Virus record (IMG/VR): IMGVR_UViG_3300034198_006610
Coordinates: 1 to 24,114 of that record
Direction: 5' to 3' (one strand)
Origin: a virus
DNA length: 24,114 nucleotides
Positions 13,672 to 18,528 of this stretch are shown piece by piece; positions within the stretch are counted from its first letter, which is position 1, and every line of letters begins with the position of its first letter. Both the position numbers and the translations under genes were made by a program. The notes beneath the pieces were generated by a model that was not told where the DNA came from, did no database searches, and was given only the letters and a program-made list of their open reading frames with translations.

Positions 13672-13938
13672 TTACAGCCAAACGAATCCACAACGGGCTA
13701 ACTGATCTGAGGTAATGCTGACCCAGCCTGAGTCTTTCCCATCTCTCCTGAGTAGGCTACGGCGTTTCCTATCGGTTCGTGCAAGTGAGGTGTATGGGTG
13801 CTTGATTACTTCGCCTATCTCATTACCTTTCTTGCGGACTATGAGCCATACATTACTACGCCCTATGATGGGGTGTTCTGCGTTTTCAAGCATGAGTTGC
13901 TTTAATACAGCATTGGGTTTGAGGGTGATTGATTTCAT
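13672..13938 (-). CDS. Basic protein of unknown function, 88 residues
   Basis: Starts MKSITLKPNAVLKQLMLEN and is rich in arginine and lysine around residues 50-66 (RTDRKRRSLLRRDGK), so nucleic-acid binding is plausible. The middle (NVWLIVRKKGNEIGEVI) looks like a beta hairpin. The start is coupled by ATGA to the helix-turn-helix gene upstream, with AAAGG in front. Not recognised. Confidence 0.6.
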   Translation of the reverse strand: MKSITLKPNAVLKQLMLENAEHPIIGRSNVWLIVRKKGNEIGEVIKHPYTSLARTDRKRRSLLRRDGKDSGWVSITSDQLARCGFVWL

Positions 13939-14090
13939 GATGTTGCCTTTCTTTTGTTGGTTGATACTAGGTTTAGATACTGCTCTACTTCGGGGGTGCT
14001 TAACTGCAACTGCCTTGCTATCGCCATGATGGTGTAGCCCTGTGCATATAAAGCCTCACAGTCAAAGGCTAGGTCTTTCATCGCACTCAT
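13935..14090 (-). CDS. Small helix-turn-helix protein
   Basis: A 51-residue frame starting MSAMKDLAFDCEALYAQGY. The stretch GYTIMAIARQLQLSTPEVEQ (about 18-37) is a good helix-turn-helix: a hydrophobic first helix with alanine at the core, a turn after QLQL, and a recognition helix. It resembles the short resolvase/sigma-like HTH modules in phages. Coupled by ATGA at both ends. It could be a regulator of this operon; the target is unknown. Confidence 0.65.
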   Translation of the reverse strand: MSAMKDLAFDCEALYAQGYTIMAIARQLQLSTPEVEQYLNLVSTNKRKATS

Positions 14091-14257
14091 AGCATACCGC
14101 CTGCTAGATAACAGCCTAGCTTAGCCATGAGTGGGGTTATGACTTCGGGGTTTGCGTCTTCGTCATTACGCAATGCCAGCACTATGTAGGCTATTTCTTG
14201 GTCGGTTAGATCTACCTGTGCGAACACAGGGGTTGTGGGTTTAATCGGCTTTTTCAT
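14087..14257 (-). CDS. Small protein of unknown function, 56 residues
   Basis: Starts MKKPIKPTTPVFAQVDLTDQ and ends LGCYLAGGML. A basic, proline-rich opening leads into an acidic helical part (DQEIAYIVLALRNDEDANPE). The stop is coupled by ATGA to the helix-turn-helix gene, and the start overlaps the upstream gene by 4 bases. Not recognised. Confidence 0.6.
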   Translation of the reverse strand: MKKPIKPTTPVFAQVDLTDQEIAYIVLALRNDEDANPEVITPLMAKLGCYLAGGML

Positions 14258-14424
14258 TCGAATTTCCCTTTCTTGTAGTCGTTGAGGTTAAACGACATAA
14301 AGACTTCGCCCATTGTTATGGGCTTGTGGCGGTCAGGCTTAGCCTTGGTGTCGGATAGAATCCTATCCCGTTGTTCTCTAGCCATTTGACGCATGGCTAG
14401 TTGTTGGGCTTTGCTTAGATGCAT
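14254..14424 (-). CDS. Small protein of unknown function, 56 residues
   Basis: Start chosen at 14424 (MHLSKAQQLAMRQMAREQRD), led by AAGGAG at the right distance. A longer frame from 14484 would overlap the upstream gene and lacks a binding site. It has a charged N-terminal helix, then GEVFMSFNLNDYKKGKFE. Palindrome copy 8 lies within it and encodes DRILS. Function unknown. Confidence 0.6.
   Translation of the reverse strand: MHLSKAQQLAMRQMAREQRDRILSDTKAKPDRHKPITMGEVFMSFNLNDYKKGKFE
14353..14368. repeat. Palindrome copy 8, GGATAG-AATC-CTATCC (coding)
   Basis: Inside the 56-residue gene at 14254-14424, in the frame that reads DRILS. The centre AATC differs from the common AAAC. Confidence 0.9.
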
Positions 14425-14435
14425 GGTAGTTCTCC

Positions 14436-14579
14436 TTATGGTCGTGATGAAATCATTTTGAACTGCGTGTTGAGTTTGTCCCATACTTCGCCAGCTTCTT
14501 CTAGACCATGCACATCAGTCTTGAAAATGAAAGCGGTTGATGGGTTTGAATCAGGCATTACAAAGTAAATGGTAAACAT
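14436..14579 (-). CDS. Tiny protein of unknown function, 47 residues
   Basis: Frame beginning MFTIYFVMPDSNPSTAFIFK and ending FKMISSRP. The start follows TAAGGAGTTGTT. It has a beta-strand-like opening and a helix (HGLEEAGEVWDKLNTQ). Palindrome copy 9 lies 19 bp in front of the start. Confidence 0.55.
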   Translation of the reverse strand: MFTIYFVMPDSNPSTAFIFKTDVHGLEEAGEVWDKLNTQFKMISSRP

Positions 14580-14598
14580 AACAACTCCTTAGTTTGTG

Positions 14599-14614
14599 GA
14601 TAGAAACCTATCCG
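14599..14614. repeat. Palindrome copy 9, GGATAG-AAAC-CTATCC
   Basis: Intergenic, 19 bp ahead of the start at 14579 and 35 bp after the stop of the gene ending at 14650. Confidence 0.9.
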
Positions 14615-14649
14615 ATTTGACATAAAACTAAACAGCGAGAAAGCCTCGT

Positions 14650-15078
14650 TCACTTAACGATACGGAAGAACTTAGCTTGCTCTGCTTTACTCAACTGCTC
14701 AAACAACTCAACAACCTTATCGACTGTGACCTTGACTTGCTTGGATACCCCTGACTTCTCGGCTCTCACAATGTGATACCCAAACTGAGAGTTGGCTCTC
14801 ATGTATGCCTTCTGATGCTCAGGCTTTCTCTCGGTTCTCGGTTGGGATAGGATTCTATCCGCTTCCTTGCTAGTGATACTCAAGAACCCCATGAGGTAGT
14901 TCACTCTCCACTCTTGAGCCCATTCCTTCTGGGCTTCCTTATCTTCCTTGATGTATTGCTTGTGCCATACCTCTGACTCCTCAAGTGTGATACGGGCTTG
15001 CTGTCCTAGACCTAAAGCGAATTGGTCATAGGTGATGTCAGAACCAACTGAGGTTGTTAAGTAAATTGCTTTCTTCAT
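14650..15078 (-). CDS. First gene of the leftward operon, unknown function
   Basis: A 142-residue protein starting MKKAIYLTTSVGSDITYDQF. An upstream in-frame TTG at 15120 is rejected: it lies inside a hairpin, whereas the ATG at 15078 has AGGAG eight bases ahead. The protein is charged and mostly helical (KEDKEAQKEWAQEWRVNYL, KVVELFEQLSKAEQAKFF). It is the first gene behind the leftward promoter and the leader hairpin, the position where many phages place early host-takeover or antitermination proteins. Copy 10 of the palindrome lies inside it, encoding DRILS. No family recognised. Confidence 0.7.
   Translation of the reverse strand: MKKAIYLTTSVGSDITYDQFALGLGQQARITLEESEVWHKQYIKEDKEAQKEWAQEWRVNYLMGFLSITSKEADRILSQPRTERKPEHQKAYMRANSQFGYHIVRAEKSGVSKQVKVTVDKVVELFEQLSKAEQAKFFRIVK
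14845..14860. repeat. Palindrome copy 10, GGATAG-GATT-CTATCC (coding)
   Basis: Inside the first leftward gene, in the frame that reads ADRILSQ. Its centre is the complement of that in copy 8. Confidence 0.9.
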
Positions 15079-15090
15079 TTGATAACTCCT

Positions 15091-15118
15091 AATAAAAAGC
15101 CCAGCTAATCGGCTGGGC
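15091..15118 (-). terminator. Hairpin with T-run in the leader of the leftward operon
   Basis: On the minus strand, GCCCAGC (15118-15112), a 6-base loop, GCTGGGC (15105-15099), then TTTTTATT. The stem is 7 bp with five G:C pairs and is followed at once by the T-run, the form of an intrinsic terminator. It lies just before the ribosome binding site of the first leftward gene, so it would act as an attenuator that must be overcome. Confidence 0.75.
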
Positions 15119-15125
15119 AACGAAT

Positions 15126-15141
15126 GGATAGCAATCTATCC
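15126..15141. repeat. Palindrome copy 11, GGATAG-CAAT-CTATCC
   Basis: Intergenic, 47 bp ahead of the start at 15078 and 8 bp from a TATACT hexamer on the minus strand (15150-15155). If that hexamer is a -10, the palindrome sits on the first transcribed bases, a typical operator position. Confidence 0.85.
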
Positions 15142-15149
15142 ATGTAAAC

Positions 15150-15155
15150 AGTATA
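15150..15155 (-). promoter_or_regulatory. Possible leftward -10 (TATACT)
   Basis: TATACT on the minus strand matches five of six bases of the bacterial -10. No good -35 is found at the usual distance, so it would need an activator. It lies just upstream of palindrome copy 11. Confidence 0.3.
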
Positions 15156-15291
15156 GCTTTAGGGTCTATTCCCCCCTTCGTCATGGCTATATGGCGACCC
15201 CACTAGGGGGGTATGAGGCTGTTTTGGGTGGCATGGCACGAGCACACTAGATCATTGTTCCTTAACCGCACAGCTAAAAAATGTCAAATTA

Positions 15292-15329
15292 TGTAAAGTT
15301 TTGCCTGATTATTGTAAAGTTGTAAAATT
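15292..15329. repeat. Three TGTAAAnTT direct repeats by the leftward promoter
   Basis: TGTAAAGTT at 15292-15300 and 15313-15321, spaced exactly 21 bp (two helical turns), and TGTAAAATT at 15321-15329 sharing one base with the second. They begin immediately downstream of the -10 of the leftward promoter, where a repressor would block transcription. Confidence 0.55.
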
Positions 15330-15330
15330 T

Positions 15331-15359
15331 TCTATAAAAATCAAGGGGTTACGTGTCAA
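15331..15359 (-). promoter_or_regulatory. Leftward promoter, TTGACA-17-TATAGA
   Basis: On the minus strand, TTGACA (15359-15354, perfect -35), a 17-base spacer and TATAGA (15336-15331, four of six). This is a host sigma-70 style promoter. It would start a leader of about 245 bases that runs through the triple repeat, palindrome copy 11 and the hairpin before reaching the first leftward gene. Confidence 0.65.
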
Positions 15360-15375
15360 ATCTTTTACTTTTTAC

Positions 15376-15389
15376 GCTAGCCGGCTAGC
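15376..15389. repeat. Perfect 14-bp palindrome GCTAGCCGGCTAGC
   Basis: Exactly self-complementary over 14 bases, in a strongly AT-rich surround. It lies 16 bp upstream of the leftward -35 and 32 bp upstream of the rightward -35, so one dimeric regulator bound here could affect both promoters. No T-run follows on either strand. Confidence 0.7.
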
Positions 15390-15421
15390 AAAAACTTTAT
15401 AAAAAATCGACATATTAAATG

Positions 15422-15450
15422 TTGCACTGCACCATAATGTTTCGTATACT
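15422..15450 (+). promoter_or_regulatory. Rightward promoter, TTGCAC-17-TATACT
   Basis: TTGCAC (15422-15427), 17-base spacer, TATACT (15445-15450, five of six). It is followed 52 bases later by the ATG of the first rightward gene, with AAAGGA in between. The -35 is only a partial match. Confidence 0.5.
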
Positions 15451-15502
15451 ACACAAAATCCCAGAAACGTACAGTATGGGAAACAACCTAAAGGAAAACA
15501 CC

Positions 15503-15619
15503 ATGTTTGATTTTGTTAAAGTAACCAAGCAGTACGAAGAGTTGGCAGAGCGCATTAAAGAAGTAAACGAGTTCTGGATTAATTCCGTTATCTCCAGCCT
15601 CAAGCAGTTCGTTAAGTAA
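15503..15619 (+). CDS. 38-residue opening peptide of the rightward arm
   Basis: Frame MFDFVKVTKQYEELAERIKE then VNEFWINSVISSLKQFVK. It is one amphipathic helix by appearance, with charged heptads and a hydrophobic face. Start chosen at the ATG with AAAGGA ahead; an in-frame ATG at 15419 lies upstream of the promoter -10 and is unlikely. It is the only gene between the rightward promoter and the G+C hairpin, so it could be transcribed separately from the structural genes. No family recognised. Confidence 0.5.
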   Translation: MFDFVKVTKQYEELAERIKEVNEFWINSVISSLKQFVK

Positions 15620-15650
15620 AAAAAACCCCCGGGCGTTTTAAGTCCGGGGG
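15611..15650 (-). terminator. Strong hairpin with T-run on the minus strand
   Basis: CCCCCGG (15626-15632), 11-base loop, CCGGGGG (15644-15650). Eight A precede the stem on the plus strand, so on the minus strand the stem is followed by eight T. It therefore looks like an intrinsic terminator for leftward transcription, not for the rightward genes it sits among. Rightward RNA would still fold the stem but lacks the U-run. Confidence 0.6.
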
Positions 15651-15745
15651 CTAAACCATCAACAACAAAGGAGATTTGCGCAAGGCCCAAACGAAGGAGG
15701 AAAAGCCGTACGCAAAAGAATCATACCACAAAAATAAAACTGTTG

Positions 15746-15751
15746 TATACT
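15746..15751 (+). promoter_or_regulatory. Possible rightward -10 ahead of the terminase genes
   Basis: TATACT, the same hexamer as in the upstream rightward promoter, lies 44 bases before the terminase start. I see no good -35 at 16-18 bases. Late phage promoters often lack one and need an activator. Confidence 0.25.
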
Positions 15752-15794
15752 TCCAACATTCGCTCACCCCAGCGCAACCAAGGAGGTAGTTAAT

Positions 15795-16427
15795 TTGCTT
15801 TTAGAGCATTTGGTCTCAGCGCAAGCTGCTGATTTTGTACCAGACATCGAGTCTGGCGTGGGTAACTTTGCCCCCCTAGATGACTTAACTGCACCTCAAA
15901 CCCTTGGCGCCCAAAAGCAAACAGTCGATTGGCTCAGCCAATTCTCCTCAGAAGAGGACGAGGCACAAATCTTATCAAACGCCCAAGAACAGCAAGTAGC
16001 CAACGCTTTTGCTGCGCTAACCACAAACTCCCCCGACGCAAAGAATCAACTTCTCAACCTTCAAGTCCCAGAAGAAATTGTAAGTGCCGTGGCTATGGTA
16101 TCTGGGTACCAGTGGGAGTTTGTAAAGCAGGCTAATGAGCTGCGCTCAATGAGTGTAGCCAAAATTGTTAAAGAAACTGAGCACCCCGATGCCAGGATAA
16201 GGCTAAAAGCGCTGGAGTTATTGGGTAAGGTGACTGAGGTTGCTCTGTTTACCGAGCGTGTCGAGGTCAATAAGAAAGAAATGAGCGACGAAGAGCTAGA
16301 AAAACGGATTCGCGAGAAGCTATCTAAGTACATGGGCAAGGTCGATGTGGTTGAAGTTGACGATATTGAGATTGTGGAGAAGGTTATAGCGCCTGAGTAC
16401 ACCAGAAAAGACGACGACACTGAATGA
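15795..16427 (+). CDS. Terminase small subunit
   Basis: A 210-residue protein in the usual place just before the large terminase gene. The start is a TTG with AGGAGGT seven bases ahead; no ATG is available nearby. The first 110 residues are acidic and of low similarity to anything I know. The second half (SVAKIVKETEHPDARIRLKA, then LELLGKVTEVALFTERVEVN and a charged coiled-coil helix) is the familiar layout of phage small terminases, which recognise the packaging site and form a ring beside the motor. The ATG of the large subunit overlaps its stop (ATGA). The role follows mainly from position and the HPDARIRLKALELLGK stretch. Confidence 0.82.
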   Translation: MLLEHLVSAQAADFVPDIESGVGNFAPLDDLTAPQTLGAQKQTVDWLSQFSSEEDEAQILSNAQEQQVANAFAALTTNSPDAKNQLLNLQVPEEIVSAVAMVSGYQWEFVKQANELRSMSVAKIVKETEHPDARIRLKALELLGKVTEVALFTERVEVNKKEMSDEELEKRIREKLSKYMGKVDVVEVDDIEIVEKVIAPEYTRKDDDTE

Positions 16428-17956
16428 ATTTAGATTCTTTGACCCCAGAAGAAGCTCTTGCTGCGCAGTTGGCGCTAAAAGACATGAGTACGGAAGAGAA
16501 GTTATTATTTTTAGCGGATCTTGAAGAGCAAGAACACCGCGTGCACCTAAATAAAGCGCAAAATCAACCACTTGAGTTTGCAAAAGCAGTATATCCAGGC
16601 TTTAAGATAGGGCCCCAGCACCGCAAACTAGCTAAAATCTTCCAAGATGTGGTTGAGGGTCGCAAAAAGCGCGTAATTATTAATATTGCACCACGTATGG
16701 GCAAATCGGAGTTTTCCAGCTATCTGTTTCCGGCATACTTTCTAGGTCAGTACCCCGAGAAGAAAATCATTATGGCCACGCACACCGCAGGGCTCTCGGA
16801 AGACTTTGGACGGAGAGTGAGGAATTTAATTGATTCGGATGAATACAAGAGTGTGTTCCCAGGAACAGTCGTTGCAGACGACCAAAAAGCAGCGGGTAAG
16901 TGGTCTACATCTACTGGCGGCCAGTATTATGCTGCTGGTGTTGGGGGAGCCTTGGCAGGACGAGGCGCTGATTTGTTTGTTATTGATGACCCCCATTCTG
17001 AACAAGATATGAAGGCGAACTCAAGGCTGGCGTTTGATAACGCGTGGTCTTGGTTCCAAACGGGTCCGCTGCAGCGGTTAATGCCGGGGGGTGCGATCAT
17101 AGTAATTATGACTAGATGGTCTTTGCTTGACCTTACTGGGCGCATTATCGACTACAACATAAAAAACCCCCATACAACCCCGTGGGAGATTGTTGAACTA
17201 CCGGCGATCCTTAATGAAGATACAGAAAAAGAAAAGTCGTTGTGGCCAGAGCAGTGGCCGCTTGAAACCTTAAAAGCTACAAAGGCAGTACTAGATCCGC
17301 GTTATTGGAACGCCCAGTACATGCAGAACCCCACGTCCGATATGAGCGCTGTCATTGGGCGAAAAGACTGGATGATGTGGGAACAGGAAGACCCGCCTAC
17401 CGTGGAGTACATAATTCAGAGTTGGGATACGGCGTTTGAAACAAAAACAACATCTGACTATTCCGCATGCACAACCTGGGGTGTTTGGTATAACGAGGAG
17501 GATGGCAATAGCCCAAACATAATCTTGCTCGACGCATTTAAAGACCGCATGGCATTCCCGGAACTAAAGGCTACGGCGCTAAAGCACTACAAAGAGTGGA
17601 ACCCCGATGCGTTCATCGTGGAGAAAAAAGCATCGGGAGCCCCGTTAATTCAAGAACTTAGGATGATGGGTATACCAGTCCAAGAGACCAACCCATCGCG
17701 CGGTAATGACAAGATGGTGCGGCTAAATGCGGTATCTGATTTATTTTCTAGCGGTAAAGTCTGGGCTCCAGATAGGCGGTGGGCTAGGGACGTGATAGAA
17801 GAACTGGCGTCGTTCCCGGTTGGCGAGCATGATGACTATGTGGATACGACAACCCAAGCGCTTATGCGCTATCGCCAGGGCGGGTTTATTAGTTTGGACT
17901 CGGATGAAAAAGATGACTTGCAGTACAAATATAGGCGGAAGGCTGCGTACTACTGA
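16424..17956 (+). CDS. Terminase large subunit
   Basis: A 510-residue packaging motor with ATPase and nuclease domains. ATPase: the Walker-A-like loop APRMGKSEF (89-97) carries K94; Walker B LFVIDDPH (184-191) with D188/D189; the coupling region IIVIMTRWS (225-233) follows. Nuclease (RNase H-like): SWDTAF with D335, FIVEKKASG with E400, and HDDYVDTT with D470/D471/D474 complete the acidic site. All key residues are present. The enzyme pumps DNA into the prohead through the portal and cuts it at the end of packaging. It is coupled to the small subunit before it and overlaps the oxygenase gene after it by one base (TGATG). Confidence 0.97.
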   Translation: MNLDSLTPEEALAAQLALKDMSTEEKLLFLADLEEQEHRVHLNKAQNQPLEFAKAVYPGFKIGPQHRKLAKIFQDVVEGRKKRVIINIAPRMGKSEFSSYLFPAYFLGQYPEKKIIMATHTAGLSEDFGRRVRNLIDSDEYKSVFPGTVVADDQKAAGKWSTSTGGQYYAAGVGGALAGRGADLFVIDDPHSEQDMKANSRLAFDNAWSWFQTGPLQRLMPGGAIIVIMTRWSLLDLTGRIIDYNIKNPHTTPWEIVELPAILNEDTEKEKSLWPEQWPLETLKATKAVLDPRYWNAQYMQNPTSDMSAVIGRKDWMMWEQEDPPTVEYIIQSWDTAFETKTTSDYSACTTWGVWYNEEDGNSPNIILLDAFKDRMAFPELKATALKHYKEWNPDAFIVEKKASGAPLIQELRMMGIPVQETNPSRGNDKMVRLNAVSDLFSSGKVWAPDRRWARDVIEELASFPVGEHDDYVDTTTQALMRYRQGGFISLDSDEKDDLQYKYRRKAAYY

Positions 17957-18519
17957 TGTTTAAAAACTCATACTGGCGCTTTGAAAAAGCTCTAAGCCCT
18001 GAATTTTGTAACTTGGTCATTAAAGAAACCGACTGGGAAAGTGGTATTACAGCGGGTGTTGGCGCAGGCATGGACCCCACAAAACCATCATCTGTCCAAG
18101 ATAGCATGCGTAAAACTGATATAGTATGGGTACCACTGGAGACTCCAATTGCTTGCGTAGCCCAAACCTACATAAATTATGCTAATGGCTTAGCCGCATG
18201 GAACTTTTCAGTGGCTTTTATTGAGCAGATGCAGCTTGGTAGGTATACGCAAGGCGGCCACTATGACTGGCACTACGATATTTTCCATCCAGATCAAAAC
18301 AACCTGCAGCGCAAGCTAAGCGTTAGTATTTTATTAAACGACCCTTTGGAATATGAGGGTGGTGAATTACAATTGGAAGGTGTGGATGAATGCAACTTGC
18401 TGAAAAACCAAGGGGATATAGTAGTGTTCCCTTCTTTTGCTAAGCATCGCGTTGCACCAATTATTAACGGAATTAGATATTCAGCAGTTACTTGGGCACT
18501 AGGCCCAGCTTTTAAATAG
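17956..18519 (+). CDS. 2-oxoglutarate/Fe(II)-dependent oxygenase
   Basis: A 187-residue single-domain oxygenase of the prolyl-4-hydroxylase-like family. The iron triad is HYD at 106-108 (H106, D108, in HYDWHYDIF) and H164 (FAKHRVAP). R174 (GIRYSAVTW) binds the 2-oxoglutarate carboxylate. The core strands LSVSILLNDP and EGGELQL are typical. Such enzymes hydroxylate a protein or nucleobase using oxygen and 2-oxoglutarate. Relatives are common in aquatic phages, where targets are mostly unknown. It overlaps the terminase stop by one base and precedes the portal gene, so it is made together with the head proteins; a virion protein as substrate is a reasonable guess only. Confidence 0.9.
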   Translation: MFKNSYWRFEKALSPEFCNLVIKETDWESGITAGVGAGMDPTKPSSVQDSMRKTDIVWVPLETPIACVAQTYINYANGLAAWNFSVAFIEQMQLGRYTQGGHYDWHYDIFHPDQNNLQRKLSVSILLNDPLEYEGGELQLEGVDECNLLKNQGDIVVFPSFAKHRVAPIINGIRYSAVTWALGPAFK

Positions 18520-18528
18520 GAAATAATT

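Larger units (their letters stand above)
15079..15502. other. Divergent control region between the two arms
   Basis: 424 bases without a convincing gene, between the first leftward and first rightward genes. Reading from left to right it holds a terminator-like hairpin, palindrome copy 11, a possible leftward -10, a C-run and a G-run facing each other (15171-15206), three TGTAAAnTT repeats, a good leftward promoter, a 14-bp perfect palindrome and a good rightward promoter. This is the layout of a phage early switch. Confidence 0.75.

Noticed and set aside
15079-15120. TTG start at 15120 for the first leftward gene
   Set aside because: The extension runs through the hairpin and T-run and has no ribosome site. 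The ATG at 15078 has AGGAG at proper spacing.
9643-15141. Palindrome series as a CRISPR array
   Set aside because: Spacing is irregular (about 130-1,540 bp), the units are only 16-18 bp, several lie inside genes, and no Cas genes are present. The Cas4-like nuclease is far away and is an ordinary phage type.
9643-15141. Palindromes as transcription terminators
   Set aside because: No T-run follows them on either strand, and many lie directly ahead of gene starts or inside genes.
15415-15690. 91-residue minus-strand frame over the control region
   Set aside because: It is antisense to the small rightward gene, covers the G+C hairpin and the promoter, and has no start signal.
15676-15789. 37-codon frame with a TTG start between the hairpin and terminase
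   Set aside because: AAAGGAG is only two or three bases from the TTG, too close for good initiation. The composition is unremarkable and the stop falls inside the terminase ribosome site. It may be a decayed gene.
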